Part shown: piece after piece, positions 35,190-43,991 of the stretch
How the letters are laid out: every line of letters starts with the position of its first letter
Position numbering within the stretch: the stretch's first letter is position 1
Origin: Kuenenia sp039794105
Lineage (GTDB): Bacteria > Planctomycetota > Brocadiia > Brocadiales > Brocadiaceae
Length of the DNA: 64,000 nucleotides
Reading direction: 5' to 3'
NCBI RefSeq assembly: GCF_039794105.1
Contig: NZ_JBDIWA010000007.1
Span: 62,001 to 126,000, forward strand
The notes under the pieces: generated by a model
The model's database searches: none
What the model saw: the letters and a program-made list of their open reading frames with translations, nothing else
Told to the model about the DNA's origin: nothing
Position numbers and translations under genes: made by a program

Positions 35190-36377
35190 TTAATATATCC
35201 GCCTTAACTCACTTTTTGGATAATAATGTCCCAAAATCTCTCTCCAATTAAACCCTTTTTTCGCCATGCCCTGTACGCCATACTGGCAAAGCCCGACGCC
35301 ATGCCCCCAGCCTTTGCCGGAAAAGGTAATATTTTTGCCATTATTCCTGGCGGTAAATGCGGTGCTATATAAATTATTTGGCCCGACGAGCAGCCTGAAT
35401 CTGTTTGCATTCATCTGTTCCTTCCCTTTTGCATCAATAATTTCAACCTCAGAACCATGATCCCCCGGACCATGATTCACCGTCTTAACAGAAACGATAT
35501 TTGAAACGTTAACCTTCGCTTTTTGTAATTTCTTTAGTATTGCGGATTTCTCAATATTCACGCTCCATGTGTAATATTTGGAATTTTCGCAGTACCCGCA
35601 TTTTACCCCGGACAGCGGAGGAAGTTTTTCCCTGCCAAATACTAAATTGACGTCCTCGGTATGTCCGCCGCAGGTGCTGTGAAAATAGGCAGAAAATATC
35701 TCTCCATTATATGCCATAACAATGCCCGCCGTATCCTGTACAATCTTTCCGCTTTTCGCAGTTTCCCCAAGCATGCCCCTGTATGCAAGCTCTGACTTGT
35801 CCAGGTGGAACGGTTCTTGTTTATTGGCCTTCTTTCTACTTTCCACATAAGTTCTTATGGCGACTGTCTGGGAACGTAAAGCGTCTTCCTCCCATGAATT
35901 CGGCATTTCACACCCAAGCACGCCTACCACAAAATTCTCAATATTAATTTCTTCGATAACCGAAAATTCCTTGTCTGTTTGCGGTAATATCCGCATTTCG
36001 CCGCGATAGGGGATGGAATTCAATACAATACCGCTACCCCCTAAATTTTTGATCCTTAACTCGCTATTGTAATGCCTCCTGCCGCCTATGTGAATCCAGC
36101 CATTTTCGATAAAAACATTCGTTTTGTCCAACATCACACCTTCATCTACAACGTTGGACAAACCCCCCAAAATCTGATATCGCCCATCAACCGATAATTC
36201 AGCTTTTTTAACCCTATCCAGAAGGAGTATCCTGACGTTGAGAGCGCTTTCATCGCGGGAAGCATAGTCCCGCCCCCCTTCTTCTACTTTTGTAATATCC
36301 CTCTTGCATGACAGATGAGTGACTGCAACAAGAATCGGCACAATGAACATTATTGCTATATAGAGTGTTTTGTGCAT
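35190..36377 (-). CDS. SpoIID/LytB-domain protein
   Basis: 395 residues from the ATG at 36377 (a TTG at 36404 would add nine residues). An N-terminal signal ends in VTHLSC, a possible but atypical lipobox. The SpoIID core runs from VLGCEMPNSWEEDALRSQTVAIRTYVES (about 160) through AYRGM and FHSTCGGHTEDV to GKGWGHGVGLCQYGVQGMAKKG (about 365). SpoIID-type proteins cleave denuded peptidoglycan glycan strands, and the DUF occurs in many non-sporulating bacteria. Placement inside the tgt-queH-ruv row is likely incidental. Confidence 0.88.
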   Translation of the reverse strand: MHKTLYIAIMFIVPILVAVTHLSCKRDITKVEEGGRDYASRDESALNVRILLLDRVKKAELSVDGRYQILGGLSNVVDEGVMLDKTNVFIENGWIHIGGRRHYNSELRIKNLGGSGIVLNSIPYRGEMRILPQTDKEFSVIEEINIENFVVGVLGCEMPNSWEEDALRSQTVAIRTYVESRKKANKQEPFHLDKSELAYRGMLGETAKSGKIVQDTAGIVMAYNGEIFSAYFHSTCGGHTEDVNLVFGREKLPPLSGVKCGYCENSKYYTWSVNIEKSAILKKLQKAKVNVSNIVSVKTVNHGPGDHGSEVEIIDAKGKEQMNANRFRLLVGPNNLYSTAFTARNNGKNITFSGKGWGHGVGLCQYGVQGMAKKGFNWREILGHYYPKSELRRIY

Positions 36378-36440
36378 GATTTTATACCAAAAAAATGGCA
36401 ACAATTTCGTTTTTGAAAAACCCCGGTAAGGGGGAACATG

Positions 36441-37076
36441 TCATCTTGAACAATGGCATATTTCGCCACCGCTTTTTGTCGTCAACCCCCCGGAAGTATC
36501 TTCATTCTCCTTGCACTGAGGGCTATTTCCCTTGTACAATTCCCGGGTCGTATCTTTGTATCTTTCATATTCACTGAAGACACAACCACAATAGCCCTGC
36601 CGGTAAATCATGTTTTTTCGTGCAATTTCATTGCTATGCTCAGATAAATAACGATAATCACGATACAAAAAAGGGATCTCTTTTTCTTTTGATAGCCTTT
36701 CGGAAATTTCTTTTAATTGTGCATGGTCCTGATACCTGCTGAATAACATTGTAGAGGTGAAGGCGTCATACGTATGCTTTTTTGCATACGATGCGGCACA
36801 ATCAAGCCTCATGGCATAGCAATCTGCGCAACGGTTGCTTCCCTCATAATTCACATTTTTCAAAAAATCTCTTAATCCATACTCTTCGTTAAAAATAATT
36901 TTTACTGGATTTTTTTCCTGAAAAACCCGCAATGCTTTTATTCTACGGCGAAATTCAAGCAATGGATGTATATTCGGATTATAAAAAAACCCGGTAACAG
37001 CAAAACCTTCTTTTTTCAATTCATTGAGTGGCGCACATAAACAACATGCGCAACAGATATGTAATAATAGCTGCAT
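36441..37076 (-). CDS. queH: Epoxyqueuosine reductase QueH
   Basis: 211 residues from the ATG at 37076; upstream extension has no family sequence. HICCACCLCAPL at the N-terminus, CADCYAMRLDCAASYAKK at about 93-110 and QGYCGCVFSE near 175 supply the cysteines for the iron-sulfur centre and diiron site. QueH reduces epoxyqueuosine to queuosine and replaces QueG. It lies 22 bp after ruvB, with tgt downstream, which supports a queuosine role. Confidence 0.93.
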   Translation of the reverse strand: MQLLLHICCACCLCAPLNELKKEGFAVTGFFYNPNIHPLLEFRRRIKALRVFQEKNPVKIIFNEEYGLRDFLKNVNYEGSNRCADCYAMRLDCAASYAKKHTYDAFTSTMLFSRYQDHAQLKEISERLSKEKEIPFLYRDYRYLSEHSNEIARKNMIYRQGYCGCVFSEYERYKDTTRELYKGNSPQCKENEDTSGGLTTKSGGEICHCSR

Positions 37077-37098
37077 ATTTGTTTGAAAAATTCCTTTG

Positions 37099-38130
37099 CT
37101 ATTGAAATATCTTTTTTTGCGCCGGTATTTGTTTATGAACACCGAGATGCTCGTATGTTTGTTTTGTGGCAATTCTCCCCCGCGGTGTTTTTTCCAAATA
37201 ACCCCTTTGGATAAGGAAGGATTCATACACTTCTTCTATAGTATCTTCTTGTTCATTTACCGACACTGCTATCGTTTTTAATCCGATAGGACCCCCTCCG
37301 CTTTTTACAACCGTTTGCAAGATCTTGCGGTCCATTTCGCATAAACCATTTTCGTCTACGCCCAACATCTCCAGCCCCCTGAGTGCTATTTTCTCGTCTA
37401 TCACATCCTTCCCGTCTTCCCCAAGCACCTGGGCCACATCCCGAATTCTCCTTAAAAACCTGTTTGCAATCCTCGGAGTACCCCGCGACCGCTTTGCTAT
37501 TGCTTCTGCCCCCTTCACCTCAATTGGTATCGCAAGCTTGCGCGCAGAATTACACACAATTTTATACAGATCTTCCCATGGATAAAATTCCAGTTTCTCA
37601 AGCACCCCAAACCGTGACCGTAACGGTGCAGTAAGCAACCCCTCACGGGTAGTGGCTCCAATAAGCGTAAACTTTTGCAGGTTTATTTTTACCGACCTTG
37701 CCTTTTGCCCCTGGTCAATGATTATATCAATGGAGAAATCTTCCATTGCAGAATACAAGTATTCTTCTACATTAGTATTTAATCGGTGAATCTCATCGAT
37801 AAAAAGAATTTCACCGTGCTGTAAATTGGTTAAAATGCCTGCAAGGTCTGCCGGTTTATCCAATATGGGACCCGAAGTCGACCTTATAGCGGTATTCGTT
37901 TCACTCGCAATGATTTGCGACAACGTCGTTTTCCCCAAACCAGGCGGGCCGGAAAACAAGACGTGATCAATTGGTTCACCCCTTTTTTTTGCTGCTTTTA
38001 TATAGATATGCAGGTTTTCTTTTATACGATCTTGTCCTATGAAATCACTAAATCTTTTCGGTCTAAGCGTAAGATCAAGATTATTATCTTCAATAACCGT
38101 GGAAGAAGACAATATCTCTTCATTTAACAT
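37099..38130 (-). CDS. ruvB: Holliday junction helicase motor subunit RuvB
   Basis: 343 residues. RPKRFSDFIGQDRIKENL at the start, Walker A GPPGLGKTTLSQ at about 61, Walker B DEIHRL at about 113, sensor ATTREG at about 160, arginine finger region SRFG, then the C-terminal winged helix (about 260-335: LQTVVKSGGGPIGLKTIA, RTPRGR-like KTPRGRIAT). It drives branch migration with RuvA, encoded 45 bp upstream. Normal length. Confidence 0.97.
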   Translation of the reverse strand: MLNEEILSSSTVIEDNNLDLTLRPKRFSDFIGQDRIKENLHIYIKAAKKRGEPIDHVLFSGPPGLGKTTLSQIIASETNTAIRSTSGPILDKPADLAGILTNLQHGEILFIDEIHRLNTNVEEYLYSAMEDFSIDIIIDQGQKARSVKINLQKFTLIGATTREGLLTAPLRSRFGVLEKLEFYPWEDLYKIVCNSARKLAIPIEVKGAEAIAKRSRGTPRIANRFLRRIRDVAQVLGEDGKDVIDEKIALRGLEMLGVDENGLCEMDRKILQTVVKSGGGPIGLKTIAVSVNEQEDTIEEVYESFLIQRGYLEKTPRGRIATKQTYEHLGVHKQIPAQKKIFQ

Positions 38131-38175
38131 GCCTGATTCCTTACATAGTAAATTAACAACCCTTACAGCACTCTA

Positions 38176-38766
38176 TTATGTTTTAAACTTCAAGGCTTCC
38201 CGCACAAGAATTTCTATATTGTCCACCGAATTCAGTTTTTTTACGGCCTCTTTTACCGCGTTTTCCGCCACAGGCCTGCCATATCCTAAAGAAATTAACG
38301 CCATAATTGCATCGTCGGCAAATGCTCTTTGCCTGCCATCCATTTCTATGTCTATGGATGCTTTTGCCCCTTTAACGCTTTCCTTTAGTTCCAACACAAT
38401 TCGTTCCGCTGTTTTTTTTCCCACCCCTTTAATTCGCATTAATGCCTTTGTATCTTCTCTGGCTATTGCACACTTAATATCGTTTGCCGTACTGCCGGAT
38501 AGTATGGCAATTGCCATAGTTGGCCCAACACCATTTACCGATAGCAATAGCTGGAATAAGCCCCTTTCTTCATCTGAGGCAAATCCAAACAGTTTTATGC
38601 CATCTTCTCTCAAAAACAACTGAGTATGAATTGTAACTTCGCCACGGCTGGGAATTTTTTCAAAAGTAGAGATTGGAATGTGTAATAAATAACCAACGCC
38701 TGCAACTTCCAAGACCAACTTGGTGGGAGATTTGCTAATCACTTGCCCCCGGATGTAATCTAACAT
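38176..38766 (-). CDS. ruvA: Holliday junction DNA-binding subunit RuvA
   Basis: 196 residues. MLDYIRGQVISKSPTKLVLE and VGYLLHIP form the N-terminal OB fold. The helix-hairpin-helix pairs are LLSVNGVGPTMAIAIL (about 71) and LMRIKGVGKKTAERIVLELK (about 108). The C-terminal domain III that contacts RuvB is at about 150-195. It precedes ruvB in the usual order and starts the cluster. Confidence 0.96.
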   Translation of the reverse strand: MLDYIRGQVISKSPTKLVLEVAGVGYLLHIPISTFEKIPSRGEVTIHTQLFLREDGIKLFGFASDEERGLFQLLLSVNGVGPTMAIAILSGSTANDIKCAIAREDTKALMRIKGVGKKTAERIVLELKESVKGAKASIDIEMDGRQRAFADDAIMALISLGYGRPVAENAVKEAVKKLNSVDNIEILVREALKFKT

Positions 38767-39003
38767 AAGAATACCTTCCGCAACCCACTGCTATATAACA
38801 TCCAGCGCTATTCCTGCCATTTTCTTTGCGGCCTTTCCGCAAAACATGCCTCCTGCCACTTTATACCGCCAACACTTGTATATGCCTGAAGGGAGTTTCT
38901 GTTTTGTTGATTTCTAAGAAAAACTTACTTGCGGAACACGAAAAAATGCTGACCTTCAGATTGCAATCTGCCTAAACCGACCCTGGCAAACCAAACTGCT
39001 AAA

Positions 39004-40149
39004 TCAACCTCTTGCCCTCTTCAGGGAACCCGTCTTTTTGCCAGGGAATTTCTCGCTATTGTTGTGCCCATCATACGATTGTCCCAATTGCAATCCTTTT
39101 TGCATCAATATTGCCTTTATTTCGTTAAGCGAGGTTTCCCCAAAATTTTTAAATGTCAACAAATCTGGTTCTGAAATTCTTGTCAGATCTCTTAAGGTAC
39201 GAATATTCATTTTTTCAAGACAATTTCTGCTCCGGACAGAAAGTTCGAAGTCGGAAATGGGGATATTTAACACGTCACCTTCATGCCCCTGTTTTTTCGA
39301 CGCCTCTTCATCAAAAACCATTTCCGAAGAAGCCTTTGCACTCTTTAGGCAAAATGATGCCCTTTCGTGCATAGGCTCTACATCCAAAACGGCTTCATAA
39401 CAAAAAACTGCGTCATCATATTTTCCATTGTCTTCGTATAATATCCCCAAATTCATGTATGCATTTTTATAGGCGGGACGGAGGTTGACGCATCGTTCAT
39501 AATATTCAATCGCAAGGTCATCTTCCCCGGCGATATCGTAATTAAATGCCATTTGGAAAAGAGATTTCGCATGATTTGGTTCGATCTGAAGCGCCTTGTC
39601 GTAATGCACGAAGGCCTCTTCATACATCCCTAAGGACTCCAGGCAATGCCCCCATTGATAATGCAGTTCTGCGTTGTCGTTGTGTGACTGTGAAAAATTC
39701 TTTATTACCTTTAATGCCTCATTGCTGTCGCCCGTCATTCTTTTTGTCTCGGCAATATCCATGCAGATATCAAATTCTTCCTCATCTGATTTTTTCGCCC
39801 GTTCAAAACACTCTAACGCATTTTTATGGTCACCCAATTCCTGATAACATTTCCCCAGGTAATACGAGCCTATTTTCCTTGTCTTTACTTCATTCAACAA
39901 GCCCATAGCTTCTTTTGTTTCTCCAGTGACCCAAAAACATATTCCCAGCAATAACTTTTTGTCTTTCAGTTTAGCGTTATCAGTTTCCTTCTTTATCCCT
40001 TCCCTTAATGACTCTATTTTTTTATCAAAGATCTTCCTGTTTTCTAAAAAGCCTAAAACTTTTTGTTTTATCTCAGCAACAGTCTCCCTTGAAATTGTTT
40101 CAGCATCAAGGAGTTTATTGATATCTAACTCAGATACCGTATCTGCCAT
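39004..40149 (-). CDS. TPR protein with C-terminal RNA-polymerase alpha-CTD-like domain
   Basis: 381 residues. From about 55 to 290 it is a chain of TPR units (ALECFERAKKSDEEEFDICMD, EEAFVHYDKALQIEPNHAKSL, AYKNAYMNLGILYEDNGKYDDAVF). Residues about 297-365 read ISDFELSVRSRNCLEKMNIR, TLRDLTRISEPDLL, KNFGETSLNEIKAIL, the helix-hairpin-helix pattern of the alpha subunit's C-terminal domain, which binds DNA UP elements and activators. A full alpha subunit is not encoded here. The combination suggests an adaptor that contacts DNA or polymerase; not a known pathway protein. Confidence 0.86.
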   Translation of the reverse strand: MADTVSELDINKLLDAETISRETVAEIKQKVLGFLENRKIFDKKIESLREGIKKETDNAKLKDKKLLLGICFWVTGETKEAMGLLNEVKTRKIGSYYLGKCYQELGDHKNALECFERAKKSDEEEFDICMDIAETKRMTGDSNEALKVIKNFSQSHNDNAELHYQWGHCLESLGMYEEAFVHYDKALQIEPNHAKSLFQMAFNYDIAGEDDLAIEYYERCVNLRPAYKNAYMNLGILYEDNGKYDDAVFCYEAVLDVEPMHERASFCLKSAKASSEMVFDEEASKKQGHEGDVLNIPISDFELSVRSRNCLEKMNIRTLRDLTRISEPDLLTFKNFGETSLNEIKAILMQKGLQLGQSYDGHNNSEKFPGKKTGSLKRARG

Positions 40150-40560
40150 ATTACCGAATCTCCATCTGTTTTACTAAAATTCTATTACTTAAAAGACATC
40201 CTTTTAAGGTATTTAAGGGATTGAGTTTAACAAACTTAAACTTTAAATTCAACTAAATTTTCCGCCTGAAACGTTACAACATACATATAAATAATTACTT
40301 ATGATTTTGAGGAAAAATGAACTTTTAAACACGCCTAAATTATAGAATTGGTCCCTAAAAAAATTTCATTTAGCATTTTTTCACTTTTCCATGGCTTTGA
40401 AAATATGATATAAGTGGAAAATATCCGGCGGGACAAAGTTTCAAAAGCAAAGGTAAAAAGATGTTGAAACCACAGATTTCCAGGCTTGCTTCGTTTTTGT
40501 ATAATAAGCTTCCATGCAACACTTTTTTTGTTTTTTATCATTTGAGAATGCAATAATCTG
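40150..40560. other. Divergent intergenic region
   Basis: 411 bp between divergently transcribed genes, the TPR/alpha-CTD protein and an integral membrane protein. It must hold both promoters. TATAAT-like hexamers exist (for example 40501-40506), but no convincing -35 at proper spacing was found. No repeat end of families A-E is present. Confidence 0.45.
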
Positions 40561-41253
40561 ATGGAATTTATCACAACTAACTTCGAAAATCTTATTTATA
40601 TCTATGAACATATTTTCTGGCTTAAAGAATGCCTTACCCTATTGCAATCGTCACTTGTTTTTCTCCTTGTATTATGGATTTTGCGAAGAAAGCAAAAAAT
40701 AGAATTCCTCCTCTATCTTTCCGCTTGCGTGGGCATTGCATGTGTTTATTTTGGCGACAATGAATACTGGAGTGATAATGACATTCTCAAATTTATTGCC
40801 CCGGCTGCATTATATTTTTTTTATAATACAAAAGGGAAAGAGAGAAATGCCATCCTCTTTGCGTTTCTTACGCCTTATTCTATAATCTCTTACGAGTTTT
40901 ACCGAGGTTTGGAATTCGCAATAGCATCCATGATTTCACATTCCCTGATTATTTTCAGTATTATTGTTGCAAAAAATACTTATTATCTCTCTCTGTTTAT
41001 TAGTGTCGTGGTAGGGCTTCTCTTTAATTATATTGGGGTTACTGCTCCACCCAGCACAAGCGAACTTTTTGTAAATCCTGCACTGATCACATTAGCAACC
41101 ATATGGCTTGAAATATATAAAAAAAATCCTCTTTACACAAATTTTCTGAAAATCTTTTGGATTACGCTCATTTGTTTTGCTTATTTCGGTAGCTGGTTTT
41201 TTTACTTTATCCAGCCATTTGTCGCATATTTCTTTCAACCAAATCTCTCCTAA
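40561..41253 (+). CDS. Integral membrane protein, unknown function
   Basis: 230 residues, about seven hydrophobic helices with charged short loops (ILRRKQKIE, YYFGDNEYWSDNDILKF-like acidic loop, NTKGKERN). The family was not recognised with certainty; the topology and the internal YYFYN and EFYRGLEF motifs faintly recall TraX-type acyl-modifying membrane proteins. The start at 40561 lacks a strong ribosome site. It is a lone gene. Confidence 0.6.
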   Translation: MEFITTNFENLIYIYEHIFWLKECLTLLQSSLVFLLVLWILRRKQKIEFLLYLSACVGIACVYFGDNEYWSDNDILKFIAPAALYFFYNTKGKERNAILFAFLTPYSIISYEFYRGLEFAIASMISHSLIIFSIIVAKNTYYLSLFISVVVGLLFNYIGVTAPPSTSELFVNPALITLATIWLEIYKKNPLYTNFLKIFWITLICFAYFGSWFFYFIQPFVAYFFQPNLS

Positions 41254-41518
41254 TGCGGACAAGCCGGAACCAAACAGCATAGAACAGGAAGAAAAGATAC
41301 AGAGAAGGTTGGCATTGCAGCCTTTTTCGAAAAACCATACATGCCTACTCCTGCCGACAAGCCCCGCTTCCCGCGAAAAAAGTTGATCATTTTATAAGTC
41401 TCTAAAACCATAAATGCGCAAACAGAGTATCCTTGCAAAATGAAATGCTTATTTCTCGTCCGAAATAAAACATAGAACAAGGTAGATGTTGTAAATAGCT
41501 CATGCTTAATGAAATGTT

Positions 41519-41591
41519 GTAGGGGCGGAGCATTTGCCAGTTTTGGTATGAACGCATTTATGGCAATTTATAGCAAATGATTAGCCCCCTG
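41519..41591. repeat. Imperfect palindromic repeat (family E), second copy
   Basis: Ends GTAGGGGCGGAGCATTTGC and GCAAATGATTAGCCCCC with the centre GGTATGAACGCATTTATGGC. This is the inverted equivalent of 20564-20637, more diverged at its right end. Non-coding. Confidence 0.75.
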
Positions 41592-41612
41592 CTGTTATGT
41601 ATAGGAATTTCA

Positions 41613-41654
41613 ATCTTCTTGTAGAGACGCATGCATGCGTCTCTACAAGAAGAT
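41613..41654. repeat. 42-bp perfect palindrome
   Basis: ATCTTCTTGTAGAGACGCATG is followed directly by its exact complement, centre at 41633/41634, with no spacer. The core GTAGAGACG...CGTCTCTAC occurs, to my recollection, as a dispersed motif in several other bacterial phyla. No T-run follows. Position is about 230 bp upstream of the SulP ATG. Confidence 0.85.
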
Positions 41655-41883
41655 CAACCACGGAATAAAGTTACTGCCAAAGGCAGGCAGTCTGATTTAA
41701 TGTTTAGGGCTTTCAATGTTTTTAGTTAAGCAATGAACAAGCCCACCTCATGTACAATATAAGAGAGCCTTTGTTTTCGGAGCGCAATTTGCTTGACTTG
41801 TGACTACTATTTTGGAAGAAGTGGTGTGACAAGAAGGTGCTATCGTATAAAAGTATTCTTAAGATTGACAAATAAGGAGGTAA

Positions 41884-43842
41884 ATGGGTGTGTCGAAATT
41901 AAACGGTGCTCAAGAGCCCGTTCCGAATGCCGGCTTTTCCGGAATGGGACAAAATTTTAAAAAAGACTTTAATGCGGGATTCCTGGTTTTTTTAATTGCA
42001 CTTCCGTTGTGTCTGGGGATTTCTCTTGCCTGTGGTTATCCGGCAATAGCAGGCATATTCACTGCGGTTGTAGGCGCAATCGTTACAACGTTTATTAGTA
42101 ATTCGCAGTTAACAATAAAAGGGCCGGCCGCGGGGCTAATTGTTATTGCAATTGGTGCAGTTACCGATTTCGGGTATACCGGGGGAAGAGACATCGCCGC
42201 AGATATTCAAGCCTACAGAATGGCGCTGGGGGTAGGCGTCGCCGCCGGCTGCTTACAGATTATATTTGGTCTTCTCCGGGTAGGCTCACTTGGGGATTTT
42301 TTCCCCTTATGTGCCGTACATGGCATGTTAGCCGCCATTGGCATTATTGTCATCCTCAAACAATTTCCCATAGTATTAGGCGGTACTGCTGCAGGTGAAC
42401 CTTTTGAATTAATGGCAGAGATACCCAGGGTTATCATTGATATGAATCCTTACATAGCTGCAATAGGCATCGGCAGTTTATTTATCATGTTTGGTATCCC
42501 AAAGATAAAACATAAGTATAAAATCCTGCAAAAAATTCCTCCGCCAATGTTTGTGCTATTTTTTGCAATACCGCTTTGTTTATATCTTGGAGTACCAAAT
42601 GAGGGCATTTATGTCTTTGAAGGATATGAATATAACCTCGGAAAAGAATTCATGGTAAATATTCCGGGCAATATGTTCAAGGCAATCGCCTTCCCGGATT
42701 TTTCTTCATTAAAATACATCGCAGGATGGAAATGGGTGATAATGTTTGCACTGATAGGAAGCATTGAATCCCTTCTTAGCGCAAAGGCGATAGATATTCT
42801 TGATCCATGGAAAAGGAAAACAAACCTTGACAGGGATTTGTTTGCTGTTGGAATAGGAAACACACTGTGTGCATTTGTCGGCGGACTGCCTATGATATCT
42901 GAAATTGTGCGTAGTAAGGCAAATATAGACAATGGAGCGCGCACACGTTTTGCAAACCTGTACCATGGTCTATTGTTGCTGCTTTTCGTCGCGCTTGTGC
43001 CTTCTCTCCTTTGCAAAATACCACTGGCAGCACTAGCAGCAATGCTTGTATACACAGGGTTTCAGTTAACCGCGCCAAAGGAATTTGTTCATACATACAA
43101 GATTGGCAAGGAACAGTTGGTCATATTTGTCACTACGTTAGTAGCCGTATTGGCAACTGACCTCGTCATAGGTATTGCCATTGGCATAGGAGCAAAATTT
43201 TTCATACATATCATAAACGGTGTGCCCCTTCGCTCATTATTCAGGCCGTATCTGGATGTTAAGATAAAGGACGATAAGACGGTAGTAATTTTCGCAAGCG
43301 ATTCGGCTGTTTTTAGCAACTGGATTCCGTTCAGGAAACAGGTAGAATACTTCCTTAAAGAAGGTAAAAATGTAATATTGAACATGTCAAAAACAAAGCT
43401 TATTGATCATAGTGTTATGGGAAAGCTCAGCGAGTTCGAGCATGAATTCGAACGTAAAAATCTTACCCTGGAAGTAGTTGGTTTAGAGGCTCATCAAAAG
43501 CTGTCGGGACATAAACTTTCTGCCATGAAACATAACAGGGATTTAATCGTAAGAAAACATGTAAGTATTGTTGCTGAAACGGGAGCCCATGCACTGATAA
43601 GGAAAGGCTTTAGGAGCCTTGATATTGCCAGGTTCGCAAGCATAGAACCGGTCAAAAAACTGACGGATACGCCAAATGCCGCATATTCTTTAGTGCGCAT
43701 TGAAGCACTGCTGCAAAATGAAAAAGCCGATGAGCTTTTTGAGTATTTACGTGAGGAAATATTACCAAAACACCCCAATACAATTGTCAGTATTGAAGAC
43801 GTCGAAATGGTGTTGCCTCACGAAAGAAGGTCGGAAAAATAG
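41884..43842 (+). CDS. SulP-family anion transporter with STAS domain and extra C-terminal domain
   Basis: 652 residues. The transport part (about 25-440) has the SulP signature: FNAGFLVFLIALPLCLGISL, KGPAAGLIVIAIGA and about twelve hydrophobic segments. A STAS domain follows at about 455-560 (VVIFASDSAVFSNWIP, NVILNMSKTKLIDHSVMGKL). The last 90 or so residues form another domain (SLVRIEALLQNEKADELFEY...IVSIEDVEMV) with a PII-like ring of features, not usual in SulP proteins. Members carry sulfate, bicarbonate or other anions. The strong ribosome site AGGAGG suggests high expression. Substrate not assignable. Confidence 0.88.
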   Translation: MGVSKLNGAQEPVPNAGFSGMGQNFKKDFNAGFLVFLIALPLCLGISLACGYPAIAGIFTAVVGAIVTTFISNSQLTIKGPAAGLIVIAIGAVTDFGYTGGRDIAADIQAYRMALGVGVAAGCLQIIFGLLRVGSLGDFFPLCAVHGMLAAIGIIVILKQFPIVLGGTAAGEPFELMAEIPRVIIDMNPYIAAIGIGSLFIMFGIPKIKHKYKILQKIPPPMFVLFFAIPLCLYLGVPNEGIYVFEGYEYNLGKEFMVNIPGNMFKAIAFPDFSSLKYIAGWKWVIMFALIGSIESLLSAKAIDILDPWKRKTNLDRDLFAVGIGNTLCAFVGGLPMISEIVRSKANIDNGARTRFANLYHGLLLLLFVALVPSLLCKIPLAALAAMLVYTGFQLTAPKEFVHTYKIGKEQLVIFVTTLVAVLATDLVIGIAIGIGAKFFIHIINGVPLRSLFRPYLDVKIKDDKTVVIFASDSAVFSNWIPFRKQVEYFLKEGKNVILNMSKTKLIDHSVMGKLSEFEHEFERKNLTLEVVGLEAHQKLSGHKLSAMKHNRDLIVRKHVSIVAETGAHALIRKGFRSLDIARFASIEPVKKLTDTPNAAYSLVRIEALLQNEKADELFEYLREEILPKHPNTIVSIEDVEMVLPHERRSEK

Positions 43843-43860
43843 GACAAATGTGATTACCAT

Positions 43861-43899
43861 AAATTACCGTGGCGCTTTTCGTGCCACGGTAATTTTTTC
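43861..43899 (+). terminator. Rho-independent terminator of the SulP gene
   Basis: A 13-bp stem, AAATTACCGTGGC and GCCACGGTAATTT (43861-43873, 43883-43895), with a 9-base loop, runs into a T-tract at 43892-43897. It lies 18 bp after the SulP stop codon. On the minus strand the T-tract is weaker, so it serves mainly the SulP transcript. Confidence 0.85.
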
Positions 43900-43991
43900 C
43901 CCCTGAAGATCCATAAAATCGAAATGCAGTTGCCGGCAGGTGCGATCTTCCGGACATTAATTGAAATCTGAAGAAGACGGTGGAAGGATGT

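Larger units (their letters stand above)
41254..41883. other. Repeat-rich non-coding leader region upstream of the SulP gene
   Basis: 630 bp with no gene. It contains a family E palindrome (41519-41591) and a 42-bp perfect palindrome (41613-41654). A strong ribosome site, AGGAGG, lies at 41875-41880, 3-4 bases before the ATG at 41884. Confidence 0.6.
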
